Source of the DNA: UBA4644 sp964541085
GTDB taxonomy: Bacteria; Bacillota; Clostridia; Oscillospirales; Butyricicoccaceae
Direction: 5' to 3'
DNA: 20,462 nt
NCBI GenBank assembly: GCA_964541085.1
Contig: CAZIPA010000035.1
Span: forward strand, 1-20,462
A program made the position numbers and the translations under genes. This document shows positions 1-7,900 of this stretch, piece after piece; positions within the stretch are counted from its first letter, which is position 1, and each line of letters begins with the position of its first letter. The notes beneath the pieces were generated by a model that saw only the letters and a program-made list of their open reading frames with translations, did not search any database and had not been told where the DNA came from.

Positions 1-44
1 AAAACTCAAGGTTTTCACCATTTTTGATTTTACTGTTTTACGAC

Positions 45-74
45 CACCCGGCTAACCTCCGGGTGCGTTTTTTT
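45..74 (+). terminator. Intrinsic terminator of a gene upstream of the window
   Basis: A 7-bp perfect stem (45-51 CACCCGG with 59-65 CCGGGTG, 7-base loop) is followed closely by seven T (68-74). This is a standard rho-independent terminator reading left to right. It probably ends a gene that lies off the left edge, because no coding frame with a start or ribosome site precedes it here. Confidence 0.8.
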
Positions 75-91
75 CTTAGCATGGATTGCAC

Positions 92-128
92 CAGAAAGGC
101 GTTTTTCCCGCCGCAACGGCCTTTTCTG
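92..128. repeat. Imperfect inverted repeat
   Basis: CAGAAAGGC (92-100) pairs with GCCTTTTCTG (119-128) with one bulged T and a loop of about 18 bases. No T-run follows on the plus strand, so it is not a clear terminator. It lies between the upstream terminator and the next promoter. Its function is unknown. Confidence 0.4.
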
Positions 129-186
129 TGATTCCATTTGTTATTTTGCACAAAATTTGAGCTGTATCTTTGTGCAATCTGCCGGA

Positions 187-215
187 TTGACAGCGAAAAG
201 AGGCTCTGTTATAAT
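187..215 (+). promoter_or_regulatory. Consensus sigma-A promoter for the small Cys-rich gene
   Basis: TTGACA (187-192), a 17-base spacer and TATAAT (210-215) match both hexamers perfectly. Transcription would start near 222, giving a leader of about 65 bases before the ATG at 289. The same transcript could continue into the permease gene at 707, since no separate promoter is seen there. Confidence 0.85.
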
Positions 216-244
216 AAAGACAAGAAGTTTTGCCGCAGGATGAT

Positions 245-260
245 TGACCGGAAACGGTCA
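245..260 (+). promoter_or_regulatory. GNRA-tetraloop hairpin in the 5' leader
   Basis: TGACCG (245-250), GAAA (251-254) and CGGTCA (255-260) form a perfect 6-bp stem capped by a GNRA tetraloop, inside the predicted leader and about 12 bases before the ribosome site. It may stabilise the leader or modulate translation. I do not recognise a known riboswitch. Confidence 0.5.
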
Positions 261-288
261 GCCGAATTACCGGAGAGGGGTGAGTCCC

Positions 289-639
289 ATGCAGATCGAA
301 ACGGAAACCTCCGCGCACTTCCGCCCGGAAGTGGAATATTTGAACCATCCCGAAACGAAAGTGGGTACTCGCATGAAACGCTATTTGGCTATCGTTCTGC
401 TCACCGCACTGGTGCTGGCCCTCTGCCTGCCCATTTTCGCACGGTATGAGGTGTGTTCCAGCTGTGGAAATGGGCGGTTGGTGACCGACTATGTGGACAC
501 TTGGGATGAATGGTGTGAGGACTGTGGCGAATATGTCACGAACACCGTAGTTTATGAAGCATGCAGCAATCCCAATTGCGATGCCGGAGATAAAGACGCC
601 GACTATGGCTGTCGGCACATGGCCGCAAAGTACAGATAG
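289..639 (+). CDS. Small Cys-rich, zinc-ribbon-like membrane or secreted protein
   Basis: Function unknown. From the ATG at 289 the product is 116 residues: about 28 polar residues, one hydrophobic segment (about 29-51, beginning MKRYLAIVLL), then a short Cys-rich tail with two CxxCG pairs and a further pair of cysteines around SNPNC. The paired cysteines look like a zinc ribbon or disulfide-bonded knuckles, but I cannot name the family. The start at 289 is chosen for the GGAGAGGGG ribosome site (272-280) 8 bases upstream. A second possible start at 373 would give an 88-residue protein beginning directly with a signal-peptide-like segment ending in IFA, with only a weak AAAGTGGG site. A frame-open TTG at 244 overlaps the leader hairpin and is unlikely. 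It has a perfect promoter upstream and a permease gene 67 bases downstream, so the two are probably co-transcribed. Confidence 0.6.
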   Translation: MQIETETSAHFRPEVEYLNHPETKVGTRMKRYLAIVLLTALVLALCLPIFARYEVCSSCGNGRLVTDYVDTWDEWCEDCGEYVTNTVVYEACSNPNCDAGDKDADYGCRHMAAKYR

Positions 640-654
640 GTTGATGAAGATTAT

Positions 655-683
655 GTCCAGAGGCGGCTTTGCCGCCTCTGGAC
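655..683 (+). promoter_or_regulatory. Strong intercistronic hairpin without T-run
   Basis: GTCCAGAGGCGGC (655-667) and GCCGCCTCTGGAC (671-683) form a perfect 13-bp stem with a TTT loop. The following bases (TGTTGCAATAAGG) contain no T-run, and the ribosome site of the permease gene starts 10 bases later. It could be a factor-dependent or partial terminator, or an mRNA-stabilising element that sets different expression of the small protein and the permease. Confidence 0.6.
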
Positions 684-706
684 TGTTGCAATAAGGAGTT
701 GATAAA

Positions 707-2716
707 ATGAAACTACGCAATCTAACCCATTTCAGTTTCAAGCAACTTTTGAGGACACCAATAAAGTTGGTTTTGTACATTATGCTTCCTGCTCTGGTTT
801 CTGCGTTTCTTTGTCTTGGGCTGAACCTTCGGCAGTACGCTGCGGATAATTTAGATGCGGTATATAATGCATTCGAAATCGTTGCCGTCCCGGATTTTAC
901 CGCCAACATCAATTCGCAGGGTGCGTTATGTGATGACATGACCGCCGAAGATTATGTTGGCTTTTTTTCTTGCGAAGCAGAAAATTATGACCTGACGCAG
1001 CTGTCACAGCTGGAAGGCGTAACGAATTATGATGTGCGAAACCAGTTCGGAGCCTATGTTGCCAACGAAGGGGCCAAACTGTATCAGAACACATGGTGTT
1101 GGAATATTCACGAAAACTACAGAGCGGCTGTGTTCTGTTTTTCGATTGCAAAATCGGAGCCGTGTGTTTTCGAAGCAAAAACCAGCATAGAGCTTCCTGT
1201 ATATGTGAAATGGGCGGCGGCAGATGATTCGGATGCTCCCGAATCTGTGTTACGGAATTTGGGAATGGCAAATAATACAGAGCAGACTTTTATTCTGGAA
1301 CCGGGGAAAGAGTATATTGCATTGCTGAATCGCTGGCACGGGCTGGGAACGGATGTGTATCATCTGGCCGATCTAAAAGATGAAGCGGTCAGTTCTTTTT
1401 TTTATGTAAGCAAAAACGGTGAATATGTTTACGATATGGATAGTGTTTTCATCTTCCAACCCATCAGTGATGTTCCGTTTTCGCCGCTGGTGGAATATTA
1501 TGATGGCTTTTGGCAGACGGAGCAGGGGGACTATTTCCGCCAGACGGCAGAAGCGCTGGAGTATACCAGCCATGCCCTGACCGCCGTAACAGTCAATGAT
1601 TTGAGCGGCGTTCCGGCTTTTTATAATAATAAAGTCTGGGTCAGCCAGGGACGGGAATTCACAGAAGAAGAACTGCAATCCGGTGCCAAAGTCTGCCTCA
1701 TCAGCAACTGGCTGGCGAATCATATGGGTTGGAAGGTGGGCGATACCATCGACATGAACTTCTTCCCCTGCGATTATGTTTATGCGGCTGGCGATTATGG
1801 GCAGTATAGCGTTTGCCGACAAGACACCATTGAAGCCTCTCCCATTTACCATCCGGATGAAGCCGACTATTCCTCCCGCTATCACGACTTTCCCTCCATG
1901 CACATCTTCGATCAGGGCGAGTATGAGATTATTGGCATTTATGACGGTTTAGTGGGGCATGGTTTGGTTCGGGATGACTCTGATATGCTGCACGAAACAC
2001 ATAAAAGCACCAACGGTGAAGGCGTATATTTCATGAATGTCTACATCCCCTCCAATTCCGTGGCAAACCAGCCCACGCCGAAGCTGTCGGAGAACAACAC
2101 AACCCTGTGGATCAATCCGAAAAAGCTGCTGGATTTTCAGGCGGCATTGGAATCCTCCGGCCTGACGGCCAGACAGGAAACCGGTTATACCATGAATGTG
2201 ACGGTATATGACCACAATCTCAGCCAGCTGGCCCCCGGGATTGAGAGCCTGTCGCAAATCAGCAAGCTGATTTTAGTGCTCTCCGGCCTGACGTCGCTGC
2301 TCACCGTAATTGCTTTCGCAGTCTTGTACATGGTGCAAAATAAGCGCCAGATTGCGGCTTTCCGTGCCATCGGCATGAGCAAGCGTCAGGTGGCGGTGCT
2401 GCTGCTGTTTGCCGTCTTGCTGGTGTGCATCTTGGGTGCGGGCGCAGGAGCCTTCGCCGGACAGAAAATCTCCGCACAGGTCACCCAGAGCATTCTGGAA
2501 ACCGCCGCCGAAAACCGTTCCGACCCCAGCTTTTCCGCCACCATTGCGGATGCGGACGAGGACGCGGAAGCCTTCACCTATCTGGAGCAGGAGAACCCCT
2601 TATTCCCCATCTTCACCTGGGCGGGTATCTCTCTGGCCCTCATCATTGCCATGCTCATCTGCTTCATGAACGAAAGCAAAAAATCCCCCATGCTGCTGCT
2701 TGGGGCGAAGGAATAG
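707..2716 (+). CDS. ABC transporter permease, FtsX/MacB-type (copy 1, intact)
   Basis: A 669-residue membrane subunit of a type VII (MacB/FtsX-like) ABC transporter. It has an N-terminal membrane helix (about residues 20-41), a large extracytoplasmic domain (about 42-515) and a C-terminal FtsX-type block with three helices (about 518-543, 560-583 and 632-656). The cytoplasmic loop NKRQIAAFRAIGMSKRQV between helices 2 and 3 is the family coupling region. Such permeases usually work as dimers with a cytoplasmic ATPase in lipoprotein handling, peptide or antibiotic export, or mechanotransmission. No ATPase gene is in this window, so the substrate is unknown. AAGGAG (693-698) precedes the ATG at 707. 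It is followed by a terminator and by a full-length paralogue with the same topology at 2846, which suggests a heterodimer or a duplicated permease. GC content appears lower than in the genes from 4984 onward. Confidence 0.85.
   Translation: MKLRNLTHFSFKQLLRTPIKLVLYIMLPALVSAFLCLGLNLRQYAADNLDAVYNAFEIVAVPDFTANINSQGALCDDMTAEDYVGFFSCEAENYDLTQLSQLEGVTNYDVRNQFGAYVANEGAKLYQNTWCWNIHENYRAAVFCFSIAKSEPCVFEAKTSIELPVYVKWAAADDSDAPESVLRNLGMANNTEQTFILEPGKEYIALLNRWHGLGTDVYHLADLKDEAVSSFFYVSKNGEYVYDMDSVFIFQPISDVPFSPLVEYYDGFWQTEQGDYFRQTAEALEYTSHALTAVTVNDLSGVPAFYNNKVWVSQGREFTEEELQSGAKVCLISNWLANHMGWKVGDTIDMNFFPCDYVYAAGDYGQYSVCRQDTIEASPIYHPDEADYSSRYHDFPSMHIFDQGEYEIIGIYDGLVGHGLVRDDSDMLHETHKSTNGEGVYFMNVYIPSNSVANQPTPKLSENNTTLWINPKKLLDFQAALESSGLTARQETGYTMNVTVYDHNLSQLAPGIESLSQISKLILVLSGLTSLLTVIAFAVLYMVQNKRQIAAFRAIGMSKRQVAVLLLFAVLLVCILGAGAGAFAGQKISAQVTQSILETAAENRSDPSFSATIADADEDAEAFTYLEQENPLFPIFTWAGISLALIIAMLICFMNESKKSPMLLLGAKE
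2030..2716 (+). repeat. Direct repeat, first copy (3' part of permease 1)
   Basis: Aligns without gaps to 4171-4857 (constant offset 2141). Positions 2030-2238 differ from 4171-4379 at one base only (an A/C difference in TGGCAAACC versus TGGCCAACC). From 2239 on the copies show scattered, mostly synonymous differences. The parts upstream of 2030 are much more diverged. The pattern fits gene conversion between the tandem paralogues. Confidence 0.9.
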
Positions 2717-2729
2717 TTGAGCAAAAAAT

Positions 2730-2764
2730 TGGCAGACCCACCTCCGGGTCTGCCATTTGTTTTA
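2730..2764 (+). terminator. Intrinsic terminator after permease 1
   Basis: TGGCAGACCC (2730-2739) and GGGTCTGCCA (2746-2755) form a 10-bp stem with a 6-base loop, followed by a T-rich stretch (TTTGTTTTATG and further T). It begins 14 bases after the stop codon of the first permease, so the second permease relies mainly on its own promoter at 2786. Confidence 0.85.
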
Positions 2765-2785
2765 TGTTGTTTTTTGAAAAAGCGA

Positions 2786-2814
2786 TTGACACGGCAAAAG
2801 GCATAGGATATACT
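2786..2814 (+). promoter_or_regulatory. Sigma-A promoter of the second permease
   Basis: TTGACA (2786-2791), a 17-base spacer and TATACT (2809-2814). The predicted start near 2821 gives a short leader that contains the AAAGGAG ribosome site (2832-2838). The promoter is strong although the gene behind it is frameshifted, which suggests recent damage or a frameshift that is reversible or artefactual. Confidence 0.85.
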
Positions 2815-2845
2815 AAAAAGTAATAAAAAGGAAAGGAGCTTCCCC

Positions 2846-4857
2846 ATGAAACTGCATGAAACGATTCCCTACAGTCTGAAACAGCTGCTGCGCACGCCCA
2901 TGAAAATCGTGCTGTATTTTGTGCTGCCGCTGTTGGTCGCTGCCTTTCTATGCCTTGGGCTGAATTTATATCAGTATGCTTCTTCCAATCTGAACGCTGT
3001 CTATACAGCGTTCGATGTGACGGCACTGCCCAGCTTTCGGGGAAATTTGAATACCTATGGCGAACTGTGTGAAGACTTGGCTGACCCGGAATATGCGGGT
3101 TATTTTTTATGTGAAGCGGAAAATTATGATCTGACCCCATTGACACAGCTGGAAGGAGTCATGGATTATGACATCCGGAATCAGTTTGGAGCTTATGTCT
3201 CCAACGCTTCTGCGAAGCTGTTTTCCGTCAACGCAAGTTGGGCTGGGAATGCATACGGTAATGCAACAGTCATTTGTTTTACATTGGCCACCAGTCAGGA
3301 AACGGTCATTCCAAAGCGGGAAGGCAAGGTGCTGGGACAGGCCAATATTCCGGTGTATGTGAAGTGGGCCGCTGCCCGGGTGTCGGATTCGCCGGAATCT
3401 GTGGTGCAAACGCTGACAATTCGGAATGGTTATGAGCGGGAATTTGTGCTGGAGCCGGAGAAGGAATATGTAGCGATATTGGGCGAAATGCATAATACGG
3501 CCTATGATATGTACCATCTCCCCCAAATTTTTTCGAGCATTCCAGCCGCTTCGATGTAGCAGGCGATGGGACGCAGGAGAGAATCGGGTATTACAGTGGA
3601 ATGGATTTTCCCTGGTTTACAGAAAATTATGACGGCCTCTGGCAGACGGAAATGGGGGACTATTACCGGCAGATTGCGGAAGCTATGGAATATTCTGCCT
3701 ATTCTTTGACCGCTGTAACGGTGAACCGTCTGGACGGCATTGCTGCCTTTGAAGAAAACCGGGTTTGGATCAGCGAAGGCCGGGAATTTACGGAGGAGGA
3801 ACTGGAATCCGGCAAGAAAGTCTGTCTGGTCAGCGACTGGATGGCGAATCATATGGGCTGGAAGGTGGGCGATACCATCGACATGAGCTTCTATCCCTGC
3901 GAATACCTTTACGGTCCCAGTGATTACCAGCAATATTCCTTCTGCCAGCAGGAAATCATAGAGGCATCGCCAATTTACCATCCAGACGAGGCGGATTATC
4001 CTTCCCAATACCACGATTTTCCTTCCATGCACATCTTCGATCAGGGCGAATATGAAATCGTGGGGATTTATTATGGCTTAGTGAGCTTTGGCCGGGAACG
4101 GGCAGATGACGGTGTTCGACCGGAAGGTACTCGAAATGTTATCGACGGAACCAGCGGGAAAGGCGTTTTCTTCATGAATGTCTACATCCCCTCCAATTCC
4201 GTGGCCAACCAGCCCACGCCGAAGCTGTCGGAGAACAACACAACCCTGTGGATCAATCCGAAAAAGCTGCTGGATTTTCAGGCGGCATTGGAATCCTCCG
4301 GCCTGACGGCCAGACAGGAAACCGGTTATACCATGAATGTGACGGTATATGACCACAATCTCAGCCAGCTGGCCCCCGGTCTGGAGAGCCTGTCGCAAAT
4401 CAGCAAATTGATTTTAGTGCTTTCCGGCCTGACGGCGTTGCTCACCGTGATTGCTTTCGCTGTGTTGTACACGGTGCAAAATAAACGCCAGATTGCCGCC
4501 TTTCGGGCGATTGGCATGAGCAAGCGTCAGGTGGCGGTGCTGCTGCTGTTTGCGGTACTGCTGGTTTGCATCTTGGGTGCGGGTGCAGGCGCTTTCGCCG
4601 GACAGAAAATCTCCGCCAGCGTCACCCAGAGCATTCTGGAAACCGCCGCCGAAAACCGTTCTGACCCCAGCTTTTCCGCCACTTTAGCCGATGCTGATGA
4701 AGAAGCGGAAGCCTTCACCTATCTGGAGCAGGAGAACCCCTTATTCCCCATCTTCACATGGGCAGGAATTTCTCTGGCACTCATTATTGCCATGCTCATC
4801 TGCTTCGCCAACGAAAGCAAAAAATCCCCCATGCTGCTGCTTGGGACGAAAGAATAA
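2846..4857 (+). pseudogene. ABC transporter permease, FtsX/MacB-type (copy 2, frameshifted)
   Basis: A paralogue of the permease at 707 split into two frames. The 5' part (2846-3559, 237 residues) has the N-terminal helix and half of the outer domain, then ends at TAG 3557-3559. The 3' part is open in the frame -1 to it; its first ATG is at 3601 and it runs to TAA 4855-4857 with the rest of the outer domain and the three-helix FtsX block. The downstream frame is already open before 3601 (from about 3508), and residues such as NFFEHSSRFDV continue the alignment to copy 1. One added base between 3508 and 3556, most simply in the C5 run (3520-3524) or T6 run (3528-3533), restores a 670-residue protein, against 669 in copy 1. 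The ATG at 3601 has no convincing ribosome site. Promoter, ribosome site and terminator are intact. It may be a recent pseudogene, phase variation in a short homopolymer, or a sequencing error. Confidence 0.85.
4171..4857 (+). repeat. Direct repeat, second copy (3' part of permease 2)
   Basis: Partner of 2030-2716. The first 209 bases are nearly identical (208 of 209 by eye) and the remainder is moderately diverged, mostly at third codon positions. The repeat makes the locus prone to recombination that would delete or fuse the two permease genes. Confidence 0.9.
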
Positions 4858-4876
4858 CCACGCAGCCTTTCCGCTT

Positions 4877-4908
4877 ACCGCCCACGGCTCCCGCCGGGGC
4901 GGTTTTTT
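4877..4908 (+). terminator. Intrinsic terminator after permease 2
   Basis: ACCGCCC (4877-4883) pairs with GGGCGGT (4897-4903). An inner CGG/CCG pairing extends the stem past a bulged A, and TTTTTT follows (4903-4908). It lies 20 bases after the stop codon and faces the nifJ terminator next to it. Confidence 0.8.
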
Positions 4909-4914
4909 GCATAA

Positions 4915-4942
4915 AAACACCCGCACGGATTAACCGTGCGGG
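4915..4942 (-). terminator. Intrinsic terminator of the pyruvate:ferredoxin oxidoreductase gene
   Basis: CCCGCACGG (4920-4928) and CCGTGCGGG (4934-4942) form a perfect 9-bp stem with a 5-base loop. On the minus strand it is followed by GTGTTTTTATG, so it ends leftward transcription about 40 bases after the nifJ stop codon. Confidence 0.8.
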
Positions 4943-4983
4943 CATTGTGTAAGATATGCGATTGTCCTGTGTCGGCAGAACGA

Positions 4984-7900
4984 TTAGTCGTACATGTCGA
5001 TCAGCTTGAGCAGATGCTCATAACGCTCCTTGGCAGCGGCCTCGTTCTTCGCGAACAGAACATTGGCGCGCTCGGGGAACTCACGGGTCAGACGGCTGTA
5101 GCGGGCTTCGTTCATCAGGAACTCCTGATAGCCGCCGGCGGGAGCCTTGGAATCCAGCGTGAACTTCTTGTCAGCAGCGGGATTGAAGCGGAACAGGTTC
5201 CAGTAGCCGCATTCCACAGCCTTCTTCATCTCGGCCTGGCAGTTGGTCATGCCGCCCTTGATGGAGTGCATCTCGCAGGGGCTGTAGCCGATGATCAGAG
5301 AGGGACCATGGTAAGCTTCAGCCTCGGTGATGGCCTTGATGGTCTGAGCGGGGTTGGCGCCCATAGCCACCTGAGCAACATACACATAGCCGTAAGCCAT
5401 GGCGATCTCAGACAGGGACTTCTTCTTCATTTCCTTACCGGAAGCGGCAAACTGAGCCACCTGACCGATGTTGGAAGCCTTGGAAGCCTGTCCGCCGGTG
5501 TTGGAATAGACCTCGGTATCGAAGACGAACACATTGACATCCTCGCCGGAAGCCAGGACATGATCCAGACCGCCGTAACCGATATCGTAAGCCCAGCCGT
5601 CGCCGCCGAAGATCCACTGGCTCTTCTTCACCAGCAGATCCTTGTCAGCCAGAACCTTGCGGCCCAGCGTGCAGGCGTCGCAGGTGCAGCCGTCCATCAC
5701 GGAAGCGTTCAGCTCTTCCACCAGCTTGGCAGAAGCAGCCTTGGAGGCTTCGCCGTCGTTCATCACATCCAGCCAGGCCTGACCGGCAGCCTTCAGATCA
5801 GCGTCGCAGTATTCCACGGCGATGAGCTGCTTGACGGTCTCAGCCAGATTGCTGCGGCGATACTTCACAGCAGTAGCCATGCCCAGACCATGCTCGGCGT
5901 TGTCCTCGAACAGGGAGTTGCACCAGGCGGGACCATGGCCGTTCTTATCGGTGCAGTAGGGAGAAGTAGCAGCGGGACCACCCCAGATGGAGGAGCAGCC
6001 GGTGGCGTTGGAGATATACATCCGATCGCCGAACAGCTGGGTCACCAGACGGGCATAAGAGGTCTCGGCGCAGCCGGCGCAGGAGCCGGAGAACTGCAGA
6101 TAGGGCTGCTTGAACTGGCTGCCCTTGACGGTGTTATCCTGCATATCGGGCTTGTCGGCGACCTTCTCGGACACCAGATAATCCCAGACCTTGGCCTGCT
6201 CGGCCTCGTGCTCCTGAGGAGCCATGGTGATGGCCTTCACCGGGCAGACGCCCACGCAGACGCCGCAGCCCATACAATCCAGGGGAGAGACGCCCATGGT
6301 GAAGGTGTAAACATCCTTGCCCTTGCCGGCCTTGATGGGAGCGGTCTTCAGACCCGCGGGAGCGGCGGCGACCTCAGCCTCGGTCAGAGCGTAGGGACGG
6401 ATGGTGGCATGGGGGCAGACATAAGCGCACTGGTTGCACTGAATGCACTTGGAAGCATCCCAGCTGGGAACGGTGACGGCAACGCCGCGCTTCTCATAGG
6501 CAGATGCGCCCAGCTCAAACTGGCCGTCCACATGATCCATAAAGGCAGAAACGGGCAGGCTGTCGCCGTCCATCTTGCCAACGGGATTCAGAATGTTCTT
6601 GACCATCTTCACCAGCTCGGGCTTGCCTTCCAGAGCGGCAGCATCCTTGGCATCCTCGGCGGTAGCCCAGGAAGCGGGGACATCAATCTTCTTGAAGGCG
6701 GTAGCGCCCAGATCAATGGCCTTGTGGTTCATATCCACCACATCCTGGCCCTTCTTCAGGTAGGACTTGGTGGCAGCGGCCTTCATGTAGCCGATAGCCT
6801 CTTCCTGAGGCATGACATTGGCCAGGGTGAAGAAGGCAGACTGCAGAATGGTGTTGTTGCGCTTGCCCATACCGATCTCGATGGCCAGATCAATGGCGTT
6901 GATGGTATAGAGCTGAATGTTGTTCTGTGCGATATAGCGCTTGGACTCGGCGGGCATATGATGCTCCAGCTCCTCGGGAGTCCACTGGCAGTTGATCATG
7001 AAGATACCGCCGGGCTTGACATCCTGCACCATCTTGAAGCCCTTGACAACATAGGAGGGATTGTGGCAGGCCACAAAGTCAGCCTTGTTGATATAGTAGG
7101 GGCTCTTGATGGGCTTGTCGCCGAAGCGCAGGTGGCTGATGGTCACGCCGCCGGTCTTCTTGGAGTCATACTGGAAGTAAGCCTGAACATACTTATCAGT
7201 ATGGTCGCCGATGATCTTGATGGAGTTCTTGTTGGCGCCCACGGTACCGTCGCCGCCCAGACCCCAGAACTTGCACTCGATGGTGCCTTCTGCGGCAGTG
7301 TTGGGAGCGTTCTTATCCTCGGGCAGAGACAGGTTGGTAACATCGTCCACGATGCCGATGGTGAACTGGCGCTGAATGGTGCCGTTCTGCATGGCGGTGT
7401 AGACAGCGAAGACGGATGCGGGAGGCGTATCCTTGGAGCCCAGACCGTAACGGCCGCCGTAGACCTTGATGTCGTTCTTGCCGGCGTTGGCCAGAGAGGT
7501 GACCACATCCTGATACAGAGGCTCACCCAGGGAGCCGGGCTCCTTGGTGCGATCCAGAACAGCGATCTGCTTGCAGCTGGCGGGGATGGCGGCCAGCAGC
7601 TTCTCGGCACAGAACGGGCGGAACAGACGGACCTTCACCAGACCGACCTTCTCGCCGTGGGCGTTCAGGTAGTCGATGACTTCCTCGGCCACATCGTTGA
7701 TGGAGCCCATGGCGATGATCACGCGGTCAGCGTTGGGATCGCCGTAGTAGTTGAACAGCTGATAATCGGTGCCCAGCTTTTCGTTGATCTTGTGCATATA
7801 CTTCTCGACCACTGCGGGCAGAGCAGCATAATAGTTGTTGCAGGCCTCACGATGCTGGAAGAAGATGTCGCCGTTTTCGTGAGAGCCGCGCATGGCGGGA

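Noticed and set aside
244..288. Earlier TTG start for the small Cys-rich gene
   Set aside because: The TTG at 244 is at the base of the GNRA hairpin and lacks a ribosome site, whereas the ATG at 289 has GGAGAGGGG at proper spacing.
3515..3540. Programmed -1 ribosomal frameshift in the second permease
   Set aside because: The zero-frame codons here are CTC CCC CAA ATT TTT TCG. The canonical A-AAT-TTT heptamer is present in sequence but out of phase, and no strong downstream stem is obvious. A simple indel is more economical, although slippage on the C5 or T6 run is not excluded.
3601..4857. The 3' part of the second permease as an independent 418-residue gene
   Set aside because: There is no convincing ribosome site or promoter before 3601, and the same frame is already open and homologous to the paralogue upstream of that ATG.
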